Origin: a virus
DNA length: 53,991 bases
IMG/VR virus record: IMGVR_UViG_3300011189_000013
Span: 1-53,991 of that record
Reading direction: 5' to 3' (one strand)
Each line of letters begins with the position of its first letter. The first letter of the stretch is position 1. Under the pieces are notes generated by a model. The model made no database searches. It was not told where the DNA came from and saw only the letters and a program-made list of their open reading frames with translations. Shown here piece by piece: positions 1 through 8,190 of this stretch. The translations under genes and the position numbers were made by a program.

Positions 1-109
1 CTTCGTCTTCGTCTTCGTCTTCTCCACATTCAGCAAGAATCGGTAATAGATCTCCCCGCATATGAGGGTTCTTATAGGCTACTCGAATCAATTCATCGTA
101 TAAAGACAT
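1..109 (-). CDS. N-terminal fragment of a small acidic protein, Tag-like start (partial)
   Basis: Only the first 36 codons are inside the window; the gene continues off the left edge. It begins MSLYDELIRVAYKNPHM and continues GDLLPILAECGEDED, running into alternating Glu/Asp codons (the GTCTTC repeat at positions 1-23). The segment with LIRVA followed by LLPILAE resembles the N-terminal tag (LxxLG...LRPILxxL) of several other late proteins in this window. It is the next gene after the sheath in the direction of transcription and lies beyond the sheath terminator. An AGGACTTTTG sequence just upstream of the ATG can serve as ribosome binding site. Function unknown. Confidence 0.6.
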   Translation of the reverse strand, partial: MSLYDELIRVAYKNPHMRGDLLPILAECGEDEDEDE

Positions 110-132
110 CAAAAGTCCTCTGTGTAAAGGGT

Positions 133-159
133 AAAAGGGGCGGATTTATCTCCGCCCCT
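133..159 (-). terminator. Rho-independent terminator after the tail sheath gene
   Basis: Read on the minus strand, AGGGGCGGA - GATAAA - TCCGCCCCT forms a perfect nine-base-pair stem with a six-base loop and is followed by TTTT. It lies eight bases past the sheath stop codon. This is a textbook intrinsic terminator and should end the neck/sheath transcript. Confidence 0.85.
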
Positions 160-166
160 CACCTAA

Positions 167-3100
167 TTAGAAGCTACTGCTAGCTCCGATTGTATAAGTG
201 ATCGGGATATATTTCAGTGGGAAAATAGGCGCATAGAATGCGGACACCCGAAGAGACGTAGGATCATTGGGATCTGGCTCTGCTCGTACCCCTTGGAAAT
301 CTACGATGATCTGCTGCTGTACAAGAGAGTTCAACAACCCCGTCAGCGCCAGCTCCACGTCCTGCGATCGAGAAGAAAGGAACTTCAGACCAATAAAACG
401 ATCCAAAGTGTTCCGACTCTGCCGCTGTACATGGTCTTTGATCGCAATAATAGAAGGCGTTGAGGTGAATCTTGACTCCGTGTTAGTCGTAAGACCATCA
501 CGAACAACGAGACTCGTGCCTCTGTCTTCTAGAACAGTGATACCTGCACCGGCCAACTTGTTTTTGTCGATATCGTCGAGACTTCGATTCAATCGACGGA
601 ACCCTACCACTGTACGACGTGTAAGTGGAGTAGCCACATCAAACTGAGGGCTTACTTGTACACCTGCAAGAGCTGCCGCGATATATGTACCGTCCACAAT
701 GAAACTTCGATCGTCTCCCAGTGGATCAGTCAGGGTCACTACAGCACTGTCGGGATATACCAGAATAGCTCTCTCACTATTCAGTCCCTGCGCAATGGAT
801 CGGGCGTCTTTTGGTAGGGTACCCGAAGCTACCCCAAAGAGGCATCGCCGCTCTTGTCTATATCTCATGCTGGATTGGATCGAAGCATGATTTACGTAAG
901 CGCCCATTACCGATGGATCTGTGGTAAGAGGTACCAAAATATCCGGAACAATCCCAGCATCAAGAGGACGTCCCAGCTCTTCCAGAGCATCAAGGTATCT
1001 CCCAGCCGGAGCCTGTGCCCCACCTTCGGATTTGAGGACCTGTTTACAACCCACAACTACCGCGCCATTCAAAATAGCAAGGTAAGAGGCGAGAGTAAGA
1101 GGATTCTCTACCGAGAGTGATCCAAAATTTGCCTGAATATCACGGAATCTAGTGAAGAGCCTTGTAGAGAAATCGACCTTCTCATATTCATAAGAGATGT
1201 AGTAAAAATCTCCAATGCTAGGCTCTTGACCGTCTTTGTGATACGTGGTGACGATAGCCGTATCACCCTCTCCAAGGCCATTCTGTACTCCTGTATCATC
1301 TACAGTCATCTCAATGCCCGGAATAGCTCGTACACTCGTACCAGCTCCCGCTGTAAACACAGAACTTACATGAAGAGTGAAATACTCAGTGTCCGGGTAA
1401 TCGGAGACGAAAATTTCCTCTGCGCCGCCACCGACTGTAAACCGGAGTCCTGTGTTTGCATCTGTATAAGTCTGACCCACGACCCCGGAGCCGCTAGATC
1501 CAGTGCCCACGGGATTGGGAGATCCCAAATCATTGAGAGCAAAAGAGTCTACGTCAAATGCAGCAATCTCATCACTTCCACTAGTACTGTCTTCAGGATC
1601 AATTCCAAATCCCGTCATGTTGAGGGCGGAGGCCGTCCCATCTTCGAAAAGAAAAGACTGAGCTGATCCGGTACCAAAGGTAGCAAACTGAATGTAAGTG
1701 CCGTCTCCTAATACAGGGAACGCGCTTACAAAGGCCAGTGTTTCTGCCATATCAGTCCAGTCGACCAGCTGCTCATTGAGGGTAGCTGCCACTTCACCGG
1801 CAGTTGCCTGTCGTTGTGCAGCCTTATCACCTTTGGAGAAGCCGAGAGCCTCATTAGCAGTCCCATCTAGAATCTCGATGGAACTATCTTGGCTGTCATC
1901 GGAAGACGTAATTCTTATTGCCCCACTCACTTCTACAGCAGTTCCCGAAGTGATTTCAGTATCTATCTTTGTTACAATTGCAGCGAGGGCATCAGCGTCT
2001 GATAGAGCTACAGTATGTTCCGTGCCATTTAAGGTAAAGATGAAGTCCAGATCTTCTGTAAGGGGAGCTGTAACTGCATCTCCCAAAAGCGTAGCACCTT
2101 TATTTACAGCACTTTCGGAACCGGAAACAGAGACATTATCCACAAAGCCAAGGGTTTCATTAGCGTTACCCTCTAGGACCTTAATAGAAGTGATATCATC
2201 GGGACCAGTAGGCACTTCACGGGAGCGAATGATAAATCTAGCGGGACCATCAGCTTCGTCCCGGAAAAAAGCTACAGCATCACCAACACCAAGGGTGCTG
2301 GCCTCTACCGCATCATTAATCTCCCCTGCAATATCAGCTCCTGTAGTTAGGCCGGTAAGGTCGACTGATACTTCTTCCCCATCCACTTCGATAATGAACG
2401 TGTCATTATCTCCGGTGATAGAAAAAGGATCCCCATCGAGGGTGTCCGACACTAAGACGGCACGACCGGCGGCGGATAGATCAAGAGCAAGGGAAGGGGC
2501 CTCCAAAACCTCTACGTGGAGAGTATCACTCTCATTTTCGTGGAAGTCATAAGGAGCTACCTCACTATTTACGAAAATAGCCGGTTCCCCGGCCAAGGTC
2601 TTGAATCGAACCCGGACCGTCTCCTCAATACCAGATGTACCGGTGACAAAGGCGTCCAGATTGGTGTTCGCTCCTGTTTTCCAATTGACATTTACGCTTG
2701 GGTCACTGAGAGCACCAAACCGAACATCGGAAAGGGCTCCGGCAAGAGTAGAGCTGGTTACCGAATAAGTGGTAGCAGACTCCGCCTTGACCGTAACCGT
2801 ATCATCCTGCAAACGGTTGTAGTAGTACGTTGCATAGATCTCGTGATCGGTGGGGATCGCCTCAGATAGAGTGACTCTACGTGTGGTAGGATCCACATTA
2901 TGTACTTCAACGGGACCACGATCTTGGGCTTCCGAGAGGGTGGAACCATGATAAATTTTCACTAGACCGGGACGGTAAGTGCTAACCGGGATACGATCAT
3001 TGGAAATTCGCTGAAAAAGATCAAGATCAAGATCAGTACTTCGACCGTTACCCAACGTCGGGGCCTGTCCAAGCACTACGATTTTGTTCGAAGTTTCGGA

Positions 3101-4402
3101 GGGTGTTACAGAACGATCAACCCAACGGTCCACTTCTTCGAGGAAAATACGATTGTCCACGAGGGACACATCAATTTGAGTTTCCCCAAAAACATCGCCG
3201 CCGGTGTGTTGCCCCGTTTCTACAGTAGCAGCCGATCCCCAAAGAAGTCTACCGTTAGCGTCTACAACATAGTCACTACCTTCTAGGAAATCTCGGCGTC
3301 CGGGACTGATACCCACGCGCGCCACATTTCGGATTCCAGTATCGGGAAGGTAATCAAAAGTGTCCTGCCACGTATTATGGAAATACTGTACTACGACAGT
3401 AGCACCCGCAACTGGTGCCTCAGATAAGGTTACAGCACCCGACTGACCATCAAGCTCCGTAGGGATTACTTGAGAACCATCTACATGCACCGTAATATCA
3501 GAGGGATCTGTAGTGGTAATACCACCATTAGTCCCGTCTACAATAGGTGCGTTATAAACGTAAAAGGTACGGTTACGCTGTGTTTTACTTCCAACCCGAA
3601 AACCTATAGAGTTGTTTGCAGTACCAGTCAGTACCTCAATAACCGCTTCGGATTCTAGCTGAATGAGATCATCACCCTGATTGTCTTGTACTACTGTAGC
3701 CCCAAAACCTGCGGCATTAATTGCGGCGTCTATCTCTCCCGCAACTTCAGCAGCCGTTCGAGTGCCTGTAGTTAAGGTGACCGGATACTCAACACCATCT
3801 ACCAAAAGATTGAGTGTTTCACTCCTCACAGAAATAGCGTAAGGCCCTTGGACAGTAGACAGAAGGATTGCTTTCCCATCTGTTACCTGCTCCGATACGT
3901 CGTCTTCAAATTCGGAATCTTCCCGATTGAAGAAATAAGTGACCCGAACATCCTCTCCGGGCTGGGGAGCAACTTGGAGTGTTATAATCCCACGCTCACC
4001 ATCAAGAGCCGCCGGTGATACTAAATTACCGTCTACCGTAACCGTGATCTTGGTTGTATCATTGGTTACAATACCACGACCGTCTCCAGATACAATAGGG
4101 AAATTCTTGACTTGGAATCGAGATTCGGCCCCAGTCTTAGTCCCCAGCTCAGGGTTGTCCCGGTTGCTGAAATCGAGAACGAATAGATCGTTCACGTTTT
4201 CATTGACGATTCTCTGATCCACCGAAGCAGAAGAACCTCTCACCATTTCGAAATCGTCACGGGCCAGCGTTTCACGGCCCGTACCTACGAAAATGGGGAT
4301 ACGATTCCCGGACGGAGGTCCAGTCGTATCATCTTCAACTTGCGTTCGGGAATAAGCTCCGGGGGGAGCGTAATTTTCAAATGGTCCAAATGATGATGCC
4401 AC
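167..4402 (-). CDS. Contractile tail sheath protein, exceptionally large (1411 aa)
   Basis: Forms the contractile outer tube of the tail. The N-terminus (PFENYAPPGAYSRTQ, about 7-21) and the C-terminal 350 residues (1090-1411), with SERAILVYPD at about 1209-1218, match the architecture of gp18-like sheaths. Sheaths are usually 350-700 aa. Here some 800 extra residues sit between the two sheath parts. They contain repeats of one type with a PIVxG...DITVxVDG...LDG core (94-160, 277-345, a weaker copy near 478-529). A second type resembles the flagellar hook IN motif, with VDG, a helix and TANxxxGF (188-272, 662-755, 785-857). The inserts are probably surface Ig-like domains. The start is GTG with GAGG upstream. 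It is the last gene before a terminator. Confidence 0.9.
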   Translation of the reverse strand: MASSFGPFENYAPPGAYSRTQVEDDTTGPPSGNRIPIFVGTGRETLARDDFEMVRGSSASVDQRIVNENVNDLFVLDFSNRDNPELGTKTGAESRFQVKNFPIVSGDGRGIVTNDTTKITVTVDGNLVSPAALDGERGIITLQVAPQPGEDVRVTYFFNREDSEFEDDVSEQVTDGKAILLSTVQGPYAISVRSETLNLLVDGVEYPVTLTTGTRTAAEVAGEIDAAINAAGFGATVVQDNQGDDLIQLESEAVIEVLTGTANNSIGFRVGSKTQRNRTFYVYNAPIVDGTNGGITTTDPSDITVHVDGSQVIPTELDGQSGAVTLSEAPVAGATVVVQYFHNTWQDTFDYLPDTGIRNVARVGISPGRRDFLEGSDYVVDANGRLLWGSAATVETGQHTGGDVFGETQIDVSLVDNRIFLEEVDRWVDRSVTPSETSNKIVVLGQAPTLGNGRSTDLDLDLFQRISNDRIPVSTYRPGLVKIYHGSTLSEAQDRGPVEVHNVDPTTRRVTLSEAIPTDHEIYATYYYNRLQDDTVTVKAESATTYSVTSSTLAGALSDVRFGALSDPSVNVNWKTGANTNLDAFVTGTSGIEETVRVRFKTLAGEPAIFVNSEVAPYDFHENESDTLHVEVLEAPSLALDLSAAGRAVLVSDTLDGDPFSITGDNDTFIIEVDGEEVSVDLTGLTTGADIAGEINDAVEASTLGVGDAVAFFRDEADGPARFIIRSREVPTGPDDITSIKVLEGNANETLGFVDNVSVSGSESAVNKGATLLGDAVTAPLTEDLDFIFTLNGTEHTVALSDADALAAIVTKIDTEITSGTAVEVSGAIRITSSDDSQDSSIEILDGTANEALGFSKGDKAAQRQATAGEVAATLNEQLVDWTDMAETLAFVSAFPVLGDGTYIQFATFGTGSAQSFLFEDGTASALNMTGFGIDPEDSTSGSDEIAAFDVDSFALNDLGSPNPVGTGSSGSGVVGQTYTDANTGLRFTVGGGAEEIFVSDYPDTEYFTLHVSSVFTAGAGTSVRAIPGIEMTVDDTGVQNGLGEGDTAIVTTYHKDGQEPSIGDFYYISYEYEKVDFSTRLFTRFRDIQANFGSLSVENPLTLASYLAILNGAVVVGCKQVLKSEGGAQAPAGRYLDALEELGRPLDAGIVPDILVPLTTDPSVMGAYVNHASIQSSMRYRQERRCLFGVASGTLPKDARSIAQGLNSERAILVYPDSAVVTLTDPLGDDRSFIVDGTYIAAALAGVQVSPQFDVATPLTRRTVVGFRRLNRSLDDIDKNKLAGAGITVLEDRGTSLVVRDGLTTNTESRFTSTPSIIAIKDHVQRQSRNTLDRFIGLKFLSSRSQDVELALTGLLNSLVQQQIIVDFQGVRAEPDPNDPTSLRVSAFYAPIFPLKYIPITYTIGASSSF

Positions 4403-4475
4403 GACGAACCTCGCCTATTATCTGTTCTAGGATCTGCGACTGATCATAGAAACCAATTATCAATAAATTACCGAC

Positions 4476-4904
4476 TTATGAATCGGAGGACTCTTTCTTA
4501 CCGTGTTGGATCGCATCACTTCCTAGCTTGTGTAACCGCTGGAACTTTTTCACGTCTTTTTGCTGCATCGGCTCGTACTCGCCCTGCGAATTCATTCGGA
4601 GAGGAACCTTTTCCTCTCCGCCATGATCTCTCTGTACTTTTCGTTTCCGGCTGTTTCGATCTTTGACATACTCCCAACGCTTCTTTGAGTCGCGTCCGAT
4701 GTACTTGTCATAATCCCGATCTAAAGAGTCTACTCCTGAATTTCCCGGTGTCTTGCCATTATCGAAAACAAAACCGAAATCGGAAATGCAGCGTTTTGCT
4801 TGTTCTCCACAAGAATCGCATTCCAATGTTTCTGGAACATTTGATCGGAAAAACTTCTCTATACGTAGGCCACAAGCGCTACAAGAGTATTCTACAACCG
4901 CCAT
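4476..4904 (-). CDS. FmdB-type zinc-ribbon protein
   Basis: A 142-residue protein. The first 40 residues are a CxxC...CxxC zinc ribbon (CSACG at 8-12 and CDSCG at 29-33), like the FmdB regulatory zinc-ribbon family. The rest is a charged, probably flexible tail rich in Lys, Arg and Glu. A second protein of the same design is at 21063-21449. FmdB-like ribbons recur in large phage late operons, but their role there is not established. The start is ATG with AAGGAG seven bases upstream. It sits between the probable tail terminator and the sheath, so a virion or assembly role is an inference from context. Confidence 0.65.
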   Translation of the reverse strand: MAVVEYSCSACGLRIEKFFRSNVPETLECDSCGEQAKRCISDFGFVFDNGKTPGNSGVDSLDRDYDKYIGRDSKKRWEYVKDRNSRKRKVQRDHGGEEKVPLRMNSQGEYEPMQQKDVKKFQRLHKLGSDAIQHGKKESSDS

Positions 4905-4931
4905 ACTACTCCTTATCTACCTGTTGCATCA

Positions 4932-4944
4932 TATAAAGGGATTA
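4932..4944 (-). promoter_or_regulatory. Candidate late promoter motif (TAATCCCTTTATA)
   Basis: The minus strand reads TAATCCCTTTATA, with the TAA doubling as the stop codon of the 4942-6735 gene. The same 13-mer with few changes occurs upstream of at least four other late genes (9463, 24170, 27336, 33861). It would drive the zinc-ribbon gene and the sheath, leaving a leader of about 20 nt. Promoter function is inferred only from recurrence and position. Confidence 0.45.
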
Positions 4945-6735
4945 GCGAACCCGTTCATAGGAGCCCTTCTGATCAACCACGTAAATACGAGAAAATTCTT
5001 CCAGACCATTTTCAGGGGAAATGGTTAGCAGATCCGAATCCTCTAGGAGAATGCCGTTACGCTCTGCGGCCCGCCGTGCATCTTGGTCGAAAGAGCTAGT
5101 TGTAACCCTACGGATGAACAAAGGCTTCTCTACATAGAGTTCCCAATCCGTTAATAGGCTTACTGAGATTGATGCTAAATAATAATAGTCGTCACCGATA
5201 TCGTCGTAGGGCTCCTCAGACTCGCCACTAAAAGAGGCGTTCTCTATACTGATACCCTCCTCCGCTAATTTTTCCCTACGCCACTGCCACAAATACATTA
5301 AAGTGAGATCTGCAAGTTCATTCCGTGTCATAGTGTCACGAGCTATAATGGTAAAATCAACAGACATATCCATCTTACCTCCATAGACATCAGCGACCGC
5401 AGATCTTTTTGGCTCTACTACAACCGCCACCACATCCGCATCTTCTAGCTGGTTGCCAAAAGCCAAAACCACACCGGGAATAGCTTCATTGTTTGAAACC
5501 TCCCCACCACCGATCCGATAAGGACCTCTGGAGGCTGTAGGATACTTGTAGTCCGCCACTATCACAGTACCCGGTTCAAAGGTCGTAAGAAACGTCACCG
5601 TTCCTGTAACAGGGTCTAGGGTGTAATCCCCACCCGGAACCGTCGTAGCAATAAGAGACGTAGTACTGAAAGCTTCAGTAACTTCATCTGCAATCTCCCC
5701 TACTTCCCGATTGCCCGGATAGAGGGGTATTTCTAATTCCACCCCATCTACCACAGCCCGGAACGTTGAATTAACAGGAACATGGGGCTGGACAATAATA
5801 CCCGTAGCTACTACCGCCACATACCCAGAGGTAAAACCTAGATCTAGATTGGCGGTTGACACAAGATCATCTTCAAAACGAAGGCTGCGGGATGCTGTAA
5901 TTCTAACATTCCCATCCCCGGTCTCTTCCACTTCATATTCGTCATAAGAGATACCCGCAGCTTGTATAGCAGCTTGTATATCTCCTACCACCACAGAAGA
6001 GGAGACTCCTATATTTTCATCAAAAGTAACGGAAATTGGCTCACCATTCAGCTCAAAAGCTAATACATTATTTGTACTATCAAAATCATAGGGATCTGGG
6101 AAATCAGAAGTAGCCACCACAGGAACATACCCCTCCCCAAAACCTAGTGTAAGAGAGCCTCCCCCTACATAAAGGGACTCCTCCGCTTCTAAACGAATAG
6201 ACGTCCCTGATATTAGAGGAAAAGAGGGGTGGGCATAAAGATCTACTGTACCCTCTAGAACAGGAGCATTAGACAAAATCGCCTGTTCCTCGTCCCCAGT
6301 CACAAACTTTATGATCTGTTCCTCATAAACAGTGAGCAGGGGGTCGACCCAGAACTGAAAATCTGGAATATCTCCTGCTACCGTGATATCTTCTATCTCG
6401 ATATAATAAACGCCGGGTTCCGAAGGAAAATACCCCCCATTAGCCTCAACTGCACGTGCGTCTTCTCGTATCCAATCTAATGCGGTACCCCCATGATTAT
6501 CTACATGAGCTAGCATTATGTGGGAATGGAGAGTCCCCATAAAATTGTTAGCGGAAAGGCTTTGTGGAGTTGCGCTAGCACTCTCCAAAACAATCCCCTT
6601 CTGAGGGCGCTCAGAAAAATCGTACTTCTCCTGTATATGCTTGATTATATCCCGGTGTCGAGGGTTAGAATCAAAGCATAGTTTAAGCTCCTCTACAAGG
6701 CGCTTTTTTACTGCACGTGACAGGAAATGATACAC
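4942..6735 (-). CDS. Virion protein, probable neck / tail terminator with Ig-like repeats
   Basis: A 597-residue protein encoded just before the sheath. The C-terminal part (about 440-560) contains the segments SVDFTIIARDTMTRNELADL, SFSGESEEPYDDIGDDYYY and TDWELYVEKP. This pattern is familiar from myovirus proteins placed before the sheath and assigned to the tail terminator or neck, where short proteins end with a similar beta-rich fold. The middle (about 190-400) carries repeats of the hook-IN type (GGSLTLGFGEGYVPVVAT; LAFELNGEPISVTF; ANLDLGFTSGYVAVVAT) related to those in the sheath. It starts at GTG with AAGGAAG upstream. The tail terminator assignment rests on gene order plus these motifs and is not certain. 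Confidence 0.6.
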   Translation of the reverse strand: MYHFLSRAVKKRLVEELKLCFDSNPRHRDIIKHIQEKYDFSERPQKGIVLESASATPQSLSANNFMGTLHSHIMLAHVDNHGGTALDWIREDARAVEANGGYFPSEPGVYYIEIEDITVAGDIPDFQFWVDPLLTVYEEQIIKFVTGDEEQAILSNAPVLEGTVDLYAHPSFPLISGTSIRLEAEESLYVGGGSLTLGFGEGYVPVVATSDFPDPYDFDSTNNVLAFELNGEPISVTFDENIGVSSSVVVGDIQAAIQAAGISYDEYEVEETGDGNVRITASRSLRFEDDLVSTANLDLGFTSGYVAVVATGIIVQPHVPVNSTFRAVVDGVELEIPLYPGNREVGEIADEVTEAFSTTSLIATTVPGGDYTLDPVTGTVTFLTTFEPGTVIVADYKYPTASRGPYRIGGGEVSNNEAIPGVVLAFGNQLEDADVVAVVVEPKRSAVADVYGGKMDMSVDFTIIARDTMTRNELADLTLMYLWQWRREKLAEEGISIENASFSGESEEPYDDIGDDYYYLASISVSLLTDWELYVEKPLFIRRVTTSSFDQDARRAAERNGILLEDSDLLTISPENGLEEFSRIYVVDQKGSYERVR

Positions 6736-6776
6736 TTACGCTTCCTTCCTAAAAATATATTGTCTGTTCGACCTTC

Positions 6777-7202
6777 TTACCTCAAATAAGCCATCCCATT
6801 AGGCCCCGCTGCTCCTACCCCAAAATCAGAATCGAAAATATTGGAGCGTGCATGGCGTGCGGGCTTTTTCCACGAGGCGGCTTTCAGAACATCGCCTGTT
6901 TCCGTATCAATGAAAGCATAGGCTGATCTAGAAGACTTCTCAGTCTTTGCTATACGAAGATAGCGCCTACCACCTGTGATTTCTAAGACAGGAACTCCCA
7001 GTGGAAAATCTTTGTAATGCTCAGTTACAATTTTCTGAGCACCACGAATAAAGCCCTGTACTGCACGATCAAATTTTGCGGGATCTTCCGACCTACTCAT
7101 TCTTGCGGTTTTGCAAACGCTATCTAAAATAGGACGAAGATGTTGTTGTAAACTGGGCTCTTGGGCTCCCAGCTTGACTAGCTGCTCTTTAAATTTGGAC
7201 AT
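6777..7202 (-). CDS. Tag B protein with conserved KAASWKxPA domain
   Basis: A 141-residue protein in two parts. Residues 1-30 are Tag B (MSKFKEQLVKLGAQEP then LQQHLRPILDSV), shared with five other proteins here. Residues about 75-141 form a compact domain with YLRIAKTE, AFIDTETGDVLKAASWKKPA and ARSNIFD, ending GPNGMAYLR. This domain is a conserved phage family of unknown function that I recognise from many large phages; it is often attached to other modules. SD AAGG is eight bases before the ATG. Next in line is the probable tail terminator gene. Likely a minor virion or assembly protein, by context only. Confidence 0.6.
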   Translation of the reverse strand: MSKFKEQLVKLGAQEPSLQQHLRPILDSVCKTARMSRSEDPAKFDRAVQGFIRGAQKIVTEHYKDFPLGVPVLEITGGRRYLRIAKTEKSSRSAYAFIDTETGDVLKAASWKKPARHARSNIFDSDFGVGAAGPNGMAYLR

Positions 7203-7211
7203 TAGAGATCC

Positions 7212-8189
7212 TTAGATGCCATACATATTTTTGATATCTTCGGCAGCCTCTTCCAACAGCCTCTTAGACGTCGCCTTAGCAAACTCAGAAGCCATTGTAC
7301 GCATGTTCAAATATGACTCAAACTTGTCCATAAGATCCCCACCACGGTCCCGTGACGAAACCTCAACAGGCAAATCGTGCATTCGAGCGATGTGCTCGAA
7401 ATTCTCACGAGTTTCGTGCCCACCTACATACTGCATAAGATTGGACAGGGCTTCCTCGTCACCTAATGCTCTTACAACCTCTTCCCACTTGCGCCACGCA
7501 GAAGCGGTTCGTGGGCTCGCTTGCACTGAGGACTCTTTTACAAGAGTTATGCCTCTTTCAAGTAGCTGCTTTACTTTTGCGCCGGGCAAGGGTCCCAAAG
7601 CATCACTTTCCATAACTCCCATTCCTGTGGGAGCTTTAATGGCTTTGTACCCTCTATCACGAAGGCGATTCCAACGCGGCCCTAGTACTCCGGCAGCGAT
7701 ATCATCGGGATTACCCGGATCGTATGCAATCTTATCCAAAATCTCTTTTAGATGTGGCTGGAGGTGGGGCTGCTTAGCACCAAGGCGAATTAGCTGTTGC
7801 TTAATGTTTGACATAGACCTTTTCCTTTGCTGTTGACGTTTTTTGATCTCTTCCAGTGTAAGCTTTGGCTTACTGGGGCTTTTAGGACTTCGCGGAACTC
7901 TTCTACCACCTTGCAACTCACCTTGCAACTCAGCTTTCATATCTACGTATAAAGACCGCAAGAGGTCCTTTTGCGATTGCCGTAGACTGGTATCATTCCA
8001 GTACACCTGATTGAGTATCTCTAGTGCCCGGTCTGCCGAAGCTCTTGGGATTTCCCCCCCGCCTTTGGCATTCCTCAAAAAAGTATCCAGTGTCCTATTA
8101 GAAATAAACTGGAGAACCTTAGTGAGGCGGCGGGTGCATTTGGGGGAAACCGTCACAAAACGGCCACCTCTGGAAATTCTTAAAAGCAT
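7212..8189 (-). CDS. Tag B protein with a 125-residue N-terminal extension or a second, internal start
   Basis: The open frame codes for 325 residues. Tag B, normally at the very N-terminus, begins here at residue 126 (MSNIKQQLIRLGAKQP, then LQPHLKEILDKI). That methionine (ATG at 7814) has its own SD, AAAGGAAAAGG, so a 200-residue product from 7212-7814 is likely made. The first 125 residues are basic, ending in a Lys/Arg/Gln-rich linker, and may be a separate module fused in frame. The frame opens one base after the actin-like gene's TGA (TGATATG), which suggests coupling to it. The C-terminal part is helical with no family I recognise. Confidence 0.6.
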   Translation of the reverse strand: MLLRISRGGRFVTVSPKCTRRLTKVLQFISNRTLDTFLRNAKGGGEIPRASADRALEILNQVYWNDTSLRQSQKDLLRSLYVDMKAELQGELQGGRRVPRSPKSPSKPKLTLEEIKKRQQQRKRSMSNIKQQLIRLGAKQPHLQPHLKEILDKIAYDPGNPDDIAAGVLGPRWNRLRDRGYKAIKAPTGMGVMESDALGPLPGAKVKQLLERGITLVKESSVQASPRTASAWRKWEEVVRALGDEEALSNLMQYVGGHETRENFEHIARMHDLPVEVSSRDRGGDLMDKFESYLNMRTMASEFAKATSKRLLEEAAEDIKNMYGI

Positions 8190-8190
8190 A

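Noticed and set aside
1-25. CTTCGT direct repeats at the left edge, at first sight a CRISPR or satellite array
   Set aside because: They are codons for alternating Glu and Asp at the acidic end of the partial gene; no spacers.
1698-2552. 284-codon plus-strand frame inside the sheath gene
   Set aside because: Antisense to a well-supported sheath gene; Ser-rich translation without recognisable domains; no ribosome binding site. It is a shadow of the coding strand.
7216-7836. 206-codon plus-strand frame
   Set aside because: Antisense to the Tag B gene at 7212-8189, which has the better start and the conserved tag; no plausible domain.
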